A DNA stretch of 20,033 nucleotides from Eubacterium sp. (GTDB lineage: Bacteria > Bacillota_A > Clostridia > Lachnospirales > Lachnospiraceae), in assembly GCA_017475785.1 (NCBI GenBank), contig JAFVEX010000087.1, positions 1-20,033 of the forward strand, read 5' to 3'. A model generated the notes under the pieces. That model saw nothing but the letters and a program-made list of their open reading frames with translations. It was not told where the DNA came from and searched no databases. Position 1 is the first letter of the stretch. Each line of letters begins with the position of its first letter. This document shows, piece by piece, positions 8,510 through 15,345 of this stretch. A program made the position numbers and the translations under genes.

Positions 8510-11320
8510 ATGTACGAAAAGCTATTTGAGAAAGGCCGCATAGGGAATGTGGAACTGAAAAACCGGCTGGTTATGACACCGATGGGAACCAATCTTGCCG
8601 AACTTGACGGAACACCGGGACCGGCTATGCTTGCGTATTTTGAGGCGCGCGCGATTGGCGGCTGCGGTCTGATAATGCCGGAGATCTGCCGGGTCAACGA
8701 AAAAACAGGAGCTGGCATGCTGCGTCAGATTTCTGCGACAAGTGACCGGCACATTCCAGGACTTGCAAAGCTCGCAGAGACTGTTCATAAGCATGGATCG
8801 AAGATTTTTATTCAGCTGCATCATCCGGGGCGTGAGGGCGTTTCGTCACTGATAGGCGGACAGCCCTGTGTATCCGCATCCGACCGTGTCTGTCAGGTGT
8901 CGCAGCAGGAAACACGTCCGATGACGCTGGATGAAATTCATGAGCTGGTCGGCCAGTTTGGCGACGCGGCGCTGCGCTGCAAAAAGGCCGGGATTGACGG
9001 CGTTGAGCTGCACTGCGCGCATGGATACTTGCTGCAGCAGTTCCTCTCTCCATACACGAATAAACGTGAAGATGAGTACGGCGGCAGCTTTGAGAACAGA
9101 ATTCGTATCGTACTGGAGATCATTGAAGATATCCGCAAAAAATGCGGCAATGACTATGTGCTGGGCTGCCGTGTTTCTGTCGAAGAATTCCTTGACAAGA
9201 TCGGCGTCACAGAGGATTACATCCATATACAGGATGGTATCAAAATCGTAAAGACAATGGAAGCTGCAGGCATTGACTTTGTCGATGTCAGCTGCGGGCT
9301 TTATGAGACCGGTATCATGAGCGTTGAGCCGATTTCCTTCCCGCAGGGCTGGAGAAAAGATTTTGTCAAGGCCGTAAGAGATGTTGTCGATATTCCGGTG
9401 ATTGCTGTTTCCGCAATCCGTGAACCGCAGGTCGCAGAAGCATTTCTTGAAGGCGGTGTCAGCGATTTTGTCGGAATGGGACGCACATGGCTTGCGGAGC
9501 CGGAGTGGGGCAAAAAAGTTCTTGAAGGCAGAGAGGATGAGCTGAACAAATGTATTTCCTGTCTGCGCTGCTTCGAGACGCTGCTCTCGCTCAATTCGCA
9601 GGGTCTGCCGTTTGAGTGCGCGGTGAATCCGCGGACATGTAATGAGTATCGGTATGGCGATCTGGAGCCTGACACAGAAGGACACAAGCTTGTTGTCGTT
9701 GGCGGCGGTCCGGCAGGAATGTATGCTGCGCAGACAGCGGCAAAAAGAGGTATCCAGGTTACGCTTCTGGACCGCCAGGAGGAACTGGGCGGAACTGTAA
9801 ATCTGGCAAAGAAACCGCCGCTGAAAGAGCGGATGCAGTGGCTTGCGGATTATCTCGGACAGGATCTGAAGAAGCGCGGTGTGGATATCCGCCTGGGGCA
9901 GGAGGCGACGGCTGACGAGATTGCGGCACTGAATCCGGATGCAGTGATTCTCGCAACTGGTTCTGCTGCTATCATTCCGAAAGATCTGCCGGGTGTCGAT
10001 GGAAGCAATGTCTACGGAATAGAGCAGGTACTGACCGGCAAAGCAGATCTGGCAGGCAAGAAGATTGCGATGATCGGCGCAGGACTTGCGGGACTGGAGA
10101 CCGGCGAGTACCTCGGCGAACAGGGATGTGATGTTACATTCGTTGACCTTTTGAAGCAGGCCGGCACAAATGCATACCGCACGAATGTCGCGGACATCAT
10201 GTCACGTTTGAATAAGATGAAGATCACGTGGGAACTTGGGAACGGTCTGAAGGAAATCCTTGCTGATGGCGTGATCATTGAGAATGTTGACACAAAGGAA
10301 ACAAAGAAGATAGACGCAGAGGCTGTCGTTCTCTCGCTCGGCAACCGCCCGGATCAGTCGTTGAAGGCTGCACTCGAAGAAAAAGGAATTCCGGTAAAGG
10401 TCGTCGGATCTGCGATAAAGGATGGTCTGATCGCGCCTGCGACACGTACCGGTTATGAAGCCGGCGCATCCATCTTTAAGAAAGAAACCCCAAGCTTTGT
10501 AATCCCCAAAGAGCAGATGAGCAATTTCGCGAAGGTTTCCCACATGCGCGGACAGGAGGGAATTTATCTGGCTTACCTGACGCAGCCGGAAGCAATTGCG
10601 AAAATCCTTCCGCCGCCGCTTCAGTCATTCTCAATCCCAGTGGTTACGCTCTCTGTCTGCCATATCAAGGATCCTACCTTTGCAGACAACTATTATGAGA
10701 CAATTCTGGGAGTATACTGTACCTATCAGGGTCAGCTGGGCATGTATCCGATCAGTCTGCTGCTGGGTGGAGAAGGCGCAGAGATGGCGACACAGCTCGG
10801 ACGGGACAATTCGGCGATTCCAAAGAAGCTGGGCGCTGAATTTGTGATCCGCAAAAATGACGGGAAGGTATCTGTTCAGGTTGCCCGCCGCGGCTCTGAA
10901 ATTGTCAATGTTGAGATGACGCTTGGCAGCTATAACCATCCGCTGACGCATATGCTGTATCAGGCGCCTGCAGCAGGAAAGCAGACAGCAGGCAGCGGCT
11001 ATTACTTCCATTTTGACCGTCTCCCGGATGAAAATGGTGTCTGGAGATTCACCAATACAGGCCTGATCAGGAATATTGTCAATTATGACTATGAGTCCTG
11101 GACGCCGGGCTTTGTAGATAAACTGGAGCTGAACTCCAGTCTGGATGATCCGTGGGGCTGCCTGCCGATTAACACCATTGTCGGCGGTACTTACGCAGAG
11201 AATAATCTGCTGATTACAGCGCTCCAGTATCTGGAAGATGTACCTGCAGATGTGCTGATGCCCATGATTATGCCTGCGTGGTATGACAGAACGACATTTA
11301 TGGAAGGCGGCAGGAAGTAA
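8510..11320 (+). CDS. Fusion: BaiCD-like OYE/Fe-S/FAD reductase joined to an acetoacetate-decarboxylase-like domain
   Basis: ATG 8510 follows GGAGG with 5-nt spacing. The 936-residue frame is continuous. Residues 1-340 form an old-yellow-enzyme FMN barrel (QLHHPGREG at 102-110, HGYLLQQFLSPYTNKREDEY ending at 190, probable proton donor Tyr173). Cys348, 351, 354 and 370 form a 4Fe-4S motif (CISCLRC...C). Residues 393-655 hold an FAD Rossmann fold (VVGGGPAGM) and an NAD(P)H fold (IGAGLAGLE). Enzymes of this build, such as BaiCD/BaiH and 2,4-dienoyl-CoA reductase, reduce conjugated enoyl or enone substrates. Residues of about 660-936 match a whole acetoacetate decarboxylase domain, with GRDNSAIPKKLG carrying the Schiff-base lysine candidate Lys772. 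The known homologues I recall keep these as separate proteins. It is probably a cytoplasmic bifunctional enzyme; the substrate is unknown. The SDR gene follows 88 nt downstream. Confidence 0.85.
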   Translation: MYEKLFEKGRIGNVELKNRLVMTPMGTNLAELDGTPGPAMLAYFEARAIGGCGLIMPEICRVNEKTGAGMLRQISATSDRHIPGLAKLAETVHKHGSKIFIQLHHPGREGVSSLIGGQPCVSASDRVCQVSQQETRPMTLDEIHELVGQFGDAALRCKKAGIDGVELHCAHGYLLQQFLSPYTNKREDEYGGSFENRIRIVLEIIEDIRKKCGNDYVLGCRVSVEEFLDKIGVTEDYIHIQDGIKIVKTMEAAGIDFVDVSCGLYETGIMSVEPISFPQGWRKDFVKAVRDVVDIPVIAVSAIREPQVAEAFLEGGVSDFVGMGRTWLAEPEWGKKVLEGREDELNKCISCLRCFETLLSLNSQGLPFECAVNPRTCNEYRYGDLEPDTEGHKLVVVGGGPAGMYAAQTAAKRGIQVTLLDRQEELGGTVNLAKKPPLKERMQWLADYLGQDLKKRGVDIRLGQEATADEIAALNPDAVILATGSAAIIPKDLPGVDGSNVYGIEQVLTGKADLAGKKIAMIGAGLAGLETGEYLGEQGCDVTFVDLLKQAGTNAYRTNVADIMSRLNKMKITWELGNGLKEILADGVIIENVDTKETKKIDAEAVVLSLGNRPDQSLKAALEEKGIPVKVVGSAIKDGLIAPATRTGYEAGASIFKKETPSFVIPKEQMSNFAKVSHMRGQEGIYLAYLTQPEAIAKILPPPLQSFSIPVVTLSVCHIKDPTFADNYYETILGVYCTYQGQLGMYPISLLLGGEGAEMATQLGRDNSAIPKKLGAEFVIRKNDGKVSVQVARRGSEIVNVEMTLGSYNHPLTHMLYQAPAAGKQTAGSGYYFHFDRLPDENGVWRFTNTGLIRNIVNYDYESWTPGFVDKLELNSSLDDPWGCLPINTIVGGTYAENNLLITALQYLEDVPADVLMPMIMPAWYDRTTFMEGGRK

Positions 11321-11408
11321 GCAGATCTTACAAGAGTAAGCAGGGGATTCTTACAAAATGACTTTTCGTTTGGTTTGATTCTTGTTGCGATGTATAAGGA
11401 GGTATCCA

Positions 11409-12281
11409 ATGAAGGATTTTAAGGGAAAAACCGCATTGATCACTGGCGCGGCGTACGGATTTGGACGTGAGTTTGTAAAACAGGCTGCAGCCAGAGGCAT
11501 GAAGATTGCTGCTGTAGATATTATAGGAGACGTGCTGGAAGAAGTGATCCCGATTGCGAAGGAATGTGGAGCAGAGGATATCATCACAATCCAGGCAGAC
11601 GTCAGCATCTACGAAGAGACGGAAAAGGTTGTTGCTGCCGTTCTCGAAAAATACGGAACAATTGACCTTCTGATGAACAACGCAGGCGTCGCGGTTCCCG
11701 GAAATGGAATTAATCTTCCGCTCAGGGACTGGGAGTGGATCGTGCAGACAAACCTGATGTCACACATTTATTTCATGCGTCAGGTCATTCCGGTTATGAT
11801 GAAACAGGGAACACACTGCAACATCATGAATACCTGCTCTATCGCCGGTATCATCTATTTCACCGGTATGGCGCCGTATTTCTCTACCAAGCATGCCGCG
11901 GTCGCGCTGAGTGAGTGCGTCAATTATGAACTGCAGGCACTTGGCGCGGATATTGCAATGGGTGTCTTCTGCCCCGGCTATGTTCAGACGCATCTTGACC
12001 ACAGCGAGGAATACCGGCCGGAGCGGTTTAAAGACGATTCCGATCCGTATTACCAGAGCAAAGAATTCGCGGAGGGACAGGCAGCGGCCAAGTACGTCAT
12101 CGAGACAGGCCTTCCGCTGGAGGGATTTGGAGAGACCGTCTTTAAGGCCATCGAAGAGGATCAGTTCTATGTACTGACACATCCGCAGTATGATGGAATG
12201 CTCCAGCTCCAGACAGGTGAAAAACTAAAACGCGCCAATCCGAATCTTGCACAGCTGGTTGCTGCGATCAAGGGTGCGTGA
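11409..12281 (+). CDS. Short-chain dehydrogenase/reductase (SDR), NAD(P)-dependent
   Basis: ATG 11409 has AAGGAGG 6 nt upstream; an earlier in-frame start at 11382 lacks such a site. The 290-residue protein shows the classical SDR pattern: TGAAYGFG at 12-19 for the cofactor, Asp37 at the end of the second strand (suggesting NAD(H) preference), NNAG at 90-93, Asn115, Ser144, and catalytic Tyr157 and Lys161 (YFSTK). The C-terminal part after residue 190 is longer than in 250-residue SDRs and probably shapes the substrate pocket. It lies 88 nt behind the flavoenzyme-decarboxylase fusion with no clear terminator between, so it should be co-transcribed. It probably oxidises or reduces a hydroxyl/carbonyl of the same substrate. 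BaiA-type hydroxysteroid dehydrogenases are a loose analogy only; the substrate is not shown by the sequence. Confidence 0.88.
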   Translation: MKDFKGKTALITGAAYGFGREFVKQAAARGMKIAAVDIIGDVLEEVIPIAKECGAEDIITIQADVSIYEETEKVVAAVLEKYGTIDLLMNNAGVAVPGNGINLPLRDWEWIVQTNLMSHIYFMRQVIPVMMKQGTHCNIMNTCSIAGIIYFTGMAPYFSTKHAAVALSECVNYELQALGADIAMGVFCPGYVQTHLDHSEEYRPERFKDDSDPYYQSKEFAEGQAAAKYVIETGLPLEGFGETVFKAIEEDQFYVLTHPQYDGMLQLQTGEKLKRANPNLAQLVAAIKGA

Positions 12282-12292
12282 TGCACACGGCG

Positions 12293-12313
12293 GTTCCGCG
12301 CAAAGCGCGGAAC
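12293..12313 (+). terminator. GC-rich hairpin after the SDR gene, without a U-tract
   Basis: GTTCCGCGC and GCGCGGAAC form a perfect 9-bp stem with an AAA loop, 11 nt after the SDR stop. No T-run follows, so it may act as an mRNA 3' stabiliser or a weak terminator rather than a canonical one. Confidence 0.4.
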
Positions 12314-12480
12314 TAGTAGATCGTTCTGCAAATAACTGTACCAAATGACTTGGCTAAATATCCATCTGCTTCATCAGAAAAATTCTTTGCAGAATGAATA
12401 TTTATCCTGCGTCATTGATCCGGTTATTTCTTGAACGCTCTACAGGTCTCAAGCGGAACCTGACGTACCTTCAGTGTTTT

Positions 12481-12504
12481 GAAAAGCTGAAAAGCTGGAA
12501 AGCT
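12481..12504. repeat. Three tandem octamers (GAAAAGCT, GAAAAGCT, GGAAAGCT)
   Basis: Three head-to-tail 8-bp units, the third with one change. The last units with the following bases also form a small hairpin, AAAAGCT / GGAA loop / AGCTTTT (12490-12507). A second hairpin, TTCTCTT / ATAA / AAGAGAA, follows at 12515-12532. Confidence 0.7.
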
Positions 12505-12528
12505 TTTTAACAGGTTCTCTTATAAAAG

Positions 12529-12612
12529 AGAAGCTGCCGCAGGTCAGTACATGAGGAACGCAGTCAGAAGCTGCCGCAGGTCAGTACATGAGGAACGCAG
12601 TCAGAAGCTGCC
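12529..12612. repeat. 37-bp tandem duplication plus a 10-bp third partial copy
   Basis: Positions 12529-12565 and 12566-12602 are identical 37-bp units starting AGAAGCTGCCGCAGG. The first ten bases recur at 12603-12612. The unit contains the 5' arm of the terminator that follows. There is no spacer, so this is not a CRISPR array. Confidence 0.85.
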
Positions 12613-12640
12613 TCATGACTGGTCTGCGGCACTTGTTTTT
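12573..12640 (+). terminator. Rho-independent terminator downstream of the SDR operon
   Basis: The 5' arm at 12573-12593 pairs with the 3' arm at 12611-12630 over about 20 bp, including two G-U wobbles and one bulged A. A T-rich tract (TTGTTTTT) follows at 12633-12640. It lies upstream of the DUF308 promoter, so it would insulate the two units. An identical 5' arm occurs 37 bp earlier (12536-12556). Confidence 0.65.
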
Positions 12641-12681
12641 GTGTCAACATATCTGACTTTTGCGCAAACCGCGAAAAGATA

Positions 12682-12690
12682 TGGTATAAT
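12682..12690 (+). promoter_or_regulatory. Extended -10 promoter (TGgTATAAT) of the DUF308 gene
   Basis: A perfect TATAAT (12685-12690) with the TGn extension. The -35 region is poor (TTGCGC at 19-nt spacing), as is common for extended -10 promoters. The predicted start is near 12697. Confidence 0.65.
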
Positions 12691-12696
12691 ATGTGC

Positions 12697-12774
12697 CGGG
12701 ATGTCTGCGAAGCAGACAGAGTCTTCGAGAGGCTGCGGGCGCGCAGCCAGCTGCTATGCAGACGGAGGTGACAT
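12697..12774 (+). promoter_or_regulatory. Structured 5' leader of the DUF308 gene
   Basis: It contains two perfect hairpins: GTCTGC / GAA / GCAGAC (12703-12717) and GGCTGCG / GGCG / CGCAGCC (12731-12748). The second ends 15 nt before the GGAGGTG ribosome binding site (12764-12770). No known riboswitch class was recognised. Confidence 0.4.
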
Positions 12775-13422
12775 ATGTTTGAAAAAATGAAACATGTAAA
12801 ACTAAACATTACGCTGTCGGCAGTTCTCACGGTGATCCTGGGTGTCGTGCTTGTCATCTGGCCGGGGGAAACTGTGGAAACATTTGCCAGAATATTCGGC
12901 GTGCTGCTTCTGCTGGCCGGAGCTGTGCTGCTGATCACCGCGCTGCGGAGCTTCAGACCTGCCCTGATCGGAGCCCTTCTGTTGCTTGCGGTCGGTATCT
13001 GGGCATTTGCAAACCCTAAGGCACTGACCTCGATTCTTCCGGTTGCGGCGGGCGTCCTGTTGATAACGCACGGCGTGCAGGATCTTGCGCTTCTGCCTTC
13101 GCTGAAGCGGTATCGCGCCGATAAATGGGGTGTGACGATTCTGTTCGCGATATTCAGCATCGGGTTTGGCGTGCTTTGTATTGCGCGCGCGTTTGGAATT
13201 GTAAAGCTTCTGATGGTGATTATTGGCCTGATGCTGATTTACGACGGGGTCACAGATATGGTAATTGTGCGGAAATACAATTACTTCCGCCGCCAGAATG
13301 AGAGAGAAGAGCCGCCGCAGCATGTCATGATTGACGCGCAGGGCAAAGAATTTCTGGAGGACTCTGTAATCGACGCGGAATTCCGGGAGTACCCGGAAGA
13401 TGACCCGGACAAGGAGTCATAG
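12775..13422 (+). CDS. DUF308 (HdeD-like) multi-pass membrane protein
   Basis: ATG 12775 follows GGAGGTG with 4-nt spacing. The 215-residue protein has about six hydrophobic segments between residues 12 and 163, broken by short loops containing WPGETVE and ANPKALTSI. That spacing is typical of the DUF308/HdeD family of small membrane proteins. The last 45 residues are hydrophilic and acidic (REEPPQHVMIDAQGKEF and following) and probably cytoplasmic. In enterobacteria HdeD is linked to acid resistance; I see no direct basis for that role here. It has its own extended -10 promoter and a structured leader. The thiamine genes start 132 nt downstream with no clear terminator between, so read-through into them is possible. 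It ends in TAG. Confidence 0.85.
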   Translation: MFEKMKHVKLNITLSAVLTVILGVVLVIWPGETVETFARIFGVLLLLAGAVLLITALRSFRPALIGALLLLAVGIWAFANPKALTSILPVAAGVLLITHGVQDLALLPSLKRYRADKWGVTILFAIFSIGFGVLCIARAFGIVKLLMVIIGLMLIYDGVTDMVIVRKYNYFRRQNEREEPPQHVMIDAQGKEFLEDSVIDAEFREYPEDDPDKES

Positions 13423-13554
13423 AAAGCGCGCATGTATTGCCGGGGCTGCGCGCACACACTGAAGAATAGAAGATCGAGCCTGCGCACACAGCATACATTT
13501 TTTGCATGGATCGTTCGTGAGTTCAGGTATGCGCATATACCCTGGAAGGACTGG
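13423..13554. other. Spacer between the DUF308 gene and thiW
   Basis: It contains an imperfect hairpin GCGCGCA...TGCGCGC (13426-13452) without a T-run. I saw no THI-box-like sequence, so no TPP riboswitch is evident upstream of the thiazole genes. In-frame codons from ATG 13432 reach into thiW but are not protein-like. Confidence 0.4.
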
Positions 13555-14368
13555 ATGATAAAGAAGAATAACGACATCAGTATTGAACAGAATGGACAAA
13601 TTACGGAAATGGCACAAAGCAATCAACTCAATTATACTGCAGACAGACAGAAAACCAGAATCACACGGCTGACGTTCATGGGAATGATGATCGCGCTGGG
13701 CGTTATCATCAGCCCGATCCTCCGCGTAGAGGGGATGTGCCCGATGGCGCACCTGATCAATATTACCTGCGCGGTATTAATCGGACCGGTTTACGCGTTT
13801 ATCTGCGCTCTGCTGATCGGTATTCTGCGCATGATTTTTATGGGAATACCGACCGCCGCTCGCCCTGACAGGAGCCGTGTTTGGCGCCTTTCTCTCAGGG
13901 ATGCTGTACCGTTTGTCGAAAGGAAGGCTGATCTGGGCGTTTCTCGGCGAGGTCATCGGAACAGGGATTATCGGTGCCGTCATCTCTTACCCGGTGATGA
14001 CGTTTATCTGGGGAAGAAACGGGCTCAGCTGGATGTTTTATGTGCCTTCGTTCATAGCGGGGACGCTGATTGGCGGCAGCATCGCGTTTTTTATGCTGAC
14101 GAAAATGCAGAAGGCCGGGCTTGTCGCGAAAATTCAGTCTGCTCTGGGATCAGAAGTCTACACAGGCGGGAATGAGGTGTTCAACAATTCTGTTGGAATT
14201 GCGGTGCTTGGCTTTATCGCGTATCTGGTGGTTCTGGTCATTGTGAAAAATTTCGTCAGTGAGCCGACAAGCTTTGTCAACAGTCTGAAATATCTTGTAC
14301 TTGCGGCATTTGTCCTTGCCGGGATTATCTACTGGGCAGTGAATAAAAAGAAAGCCGGTGTATCGTGA
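13555..14368 (+). pseudogene. thiW: ThiW, thiazole ECF-transporter S component, frameshifted
   Basis: ThiW is the substrate-binding membrane subunit of an ECF transporter for hydroxyethylthiazole. The first frame reads RITRLTFMGMMIALGVIISP and CPMAHLINITCAVLIGPVYA, ending sensibly at FMGIP (13851), then turns into non-membrane sequence. Another frame picks up at 13859 with LALTGAVFGAFLSG and continues through GEVIGTGIIGAVISYPV to TGA 14368. Removing the four bases ACCG at 13852-13855 joins them as GIPPLALTGAV, which fits the length I remember for the family. No plausible restart is present (GTG 13877 has GGAG only 2 nt away), and a half protein would not make the usual six-helix fold. I start it at ATG 13555, which has GGAAGGA 4 nt upstream; ATG 13609 is an alternative. 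It overlaps thiM by 4 nt. A real mutation and a sequencing error cannot be separated here. Confidence 0.75.
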
Positions 14369-15288
14369 GCACGGAAGAATATAAAAACCTGGGTGAAGAA
14401 AAACTCCGCAAAATTGCGAAGATTTCTGCGCGCCTGAGAGAGAGGAATCCGCTGATCCACTGCATCACCAGCCCGATCGCGGTCAATGACTGCGCAAACG
14501 CCGTTCTTGCGGCCGGAGCCCGCCCGATAATGGCGGAGCATCCGGAAGAAGCGGCAGGAATTACAGCAATTGCGCAGGCGCTGGGCGTGAGCCTTGCAAA
14601 CATTACCGATGCAAGGGCATCGTCGATGATGCTCTCTGGGCAGAAGGCACGGGAAATGGGGATTCCTTCTGTCATTGATGTCGTCGGTGTTAACTGCAGT
14701 CCTCTGCGCATGAAGCTCGCAGAACAGTTTCTGAAGGAATGCAGTCCTGCGGTCATAAAGGGAAATGCCTCGGAGATACGCGCAATTGCAGGAGCGCCTT
14801 ACGGTGAAGCCGGAATTGACACGGCAGCATCAGATCAGGTCAGCCATGACCATCCCGGATCTATTCAGAAGATGGCTGAAATTGTCCGTCGGTTTTCCAG
14901 AGAATGCGGCGCAGTTGTGCTGGCTTCCGGTGTGGTTGATCTCGTCAGCGACGGCAAGGTTGTGTATGCGCTGGAGAATGGATCTGCGCTGCTTGCCAAA
15001 ATCACCGGAACCGGCTGCATTTTGAACTGCCTTGTCGCGTCATATCTTTCCGTTGGCTCGCCGGCAGAGGCGGTGCTGTATGCCGTCGGTCTCCTGGGAA
15101 TAGCGGGCGAATGCGCAGAAGAAGCGGAGCGCATTGGTATGAAAACGGAAAAGCCAGACCGGCTGCGCAGGAACGAAAGCCGTCTGCCCGGACTGGGCAG
15201 CTTTCACATGTATCTGATGGATGCAATTTCAACGCTGGACGGGCCGCGGTTTTTAAGCCGGGTTAAGATCATGGAAACGCTGATTTAA
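14365..15288 (+). CDS. thiM: Hydroxyethylthiazole kinase ThiM
   Basis: ThiM phosphorylates 4-methyl-5-(2-hydroxyethyl)thiazole, the salvage entry of the thiamine thiazole branch. The 307-residue product begins at GTG 14365, overlapping the thiW stop in the sequence GTGA, the usual sign of translational coupling. Family features are PLIHCITSPIAVNDCANAVL at 29-48, VIDVVGV near 103-109, the KGNASEI substrate/ATP segment at 132-138, and ITGTGC at 213-218 with Cys218 at the catalytic cysteine position. It is somewhat longer than the usual 260-275 residues because of N- and C-terminal extensions. The common ITN of the first motif is ITS here. Convergent thiE/tenI lies 57 nt downstream. Loss of ThiW would leave the kinase dependent on another thiazole source. 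Confidence 0.93.
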   Translation: MSTEEYKNLGEEKLRKIAKISARLRERNPLIHCITSPIAVNDCANAVLAAGARPIMAEHPEEAAGITAIAQALGVSLANITDARASSMMLSGQKAREMGIPSVIDVVGVNCSPLRMKLAEQFLKECSPAVIKGNASEIRAIAGAPYGEAGIDTAASDQVSHDHPGSIQKMAEIVRRFSRECGAVVLASGVVDLVSDGKVVYALENGSALLAKITGTGCILNCLVASYLSVGSPAEAVLYAVGLLGIAGECAEEAERIGMKTEKPDRLRRNESRLPGLGSFHMYLMDAISTLDGPRFLSRVKIMETLI

Positions 15289-15306
15289 TCCATCACCGCT
15301 CAGCTC

Positions 15307-15321
15307 CGGGAGATTTTCCCG
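15307..15321. terminator. Weak hairpin between the convergent thiM and thiE/tenI genes
   Basis: CGGGA / GATTT / TCCCG forms a 5-bp stem in the 57-nt convergent gap. No strong T-run follows on either strand, so bidirectional termination is only a possibility. Confidence 0.25.
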
Positions 15322-15345
15322 TCAAATGCGTCTAAATTTCTAGAA

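Larger units (their letters stand above)
12282..12774. other. Repeat- and hairpin-rich intergenic region
   Basis: No supportable gene is seen in these 493 bp. From left to right it holds a perfect 9-bp hairpin just after the SDR stop, an unremarkable AT-rich stretch (12314-12480), three tandem octamers, two small hairpins, a 37-bp tandem duplication ending in a terminator, and the promoter and leader of the DUF308 gene. Confidence 0.7.

Noticed and set aside
8323..8529. A 68-codon frame upstream of the flavoenzyme-decarboxylase gene
   Set aside because: Its ATG lies inside the operator and upstream of the predicted -10 box at 8376, and its end overlaps the enzyme start; the sequence matches nothing I recognise.
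8846..9685. A 279-codon minus-strand frame within the flavoenzyme gene
   Set aside because: It lies wholly opposite conserved OYE motifs and shows no family motif of its own.
12529..12612. Possible CRISPR repeats
   Set aside because: The 37-bp units abut without spacers and contain a terminator arm, so this is a simple tandem duplication.
12551..12790. A 79-codon frame across the intergenic repeats
   Set aside because: It runs through the 37-bp repeats, the terminator and the DUF308 promoter, and is an artefact of the repeats.
13423..13554. TPP riboswitch upstream of the thiazole genes
   Set aside because: I found none of the conserved THI-box segments in the spacer or in the DUF308 leader.
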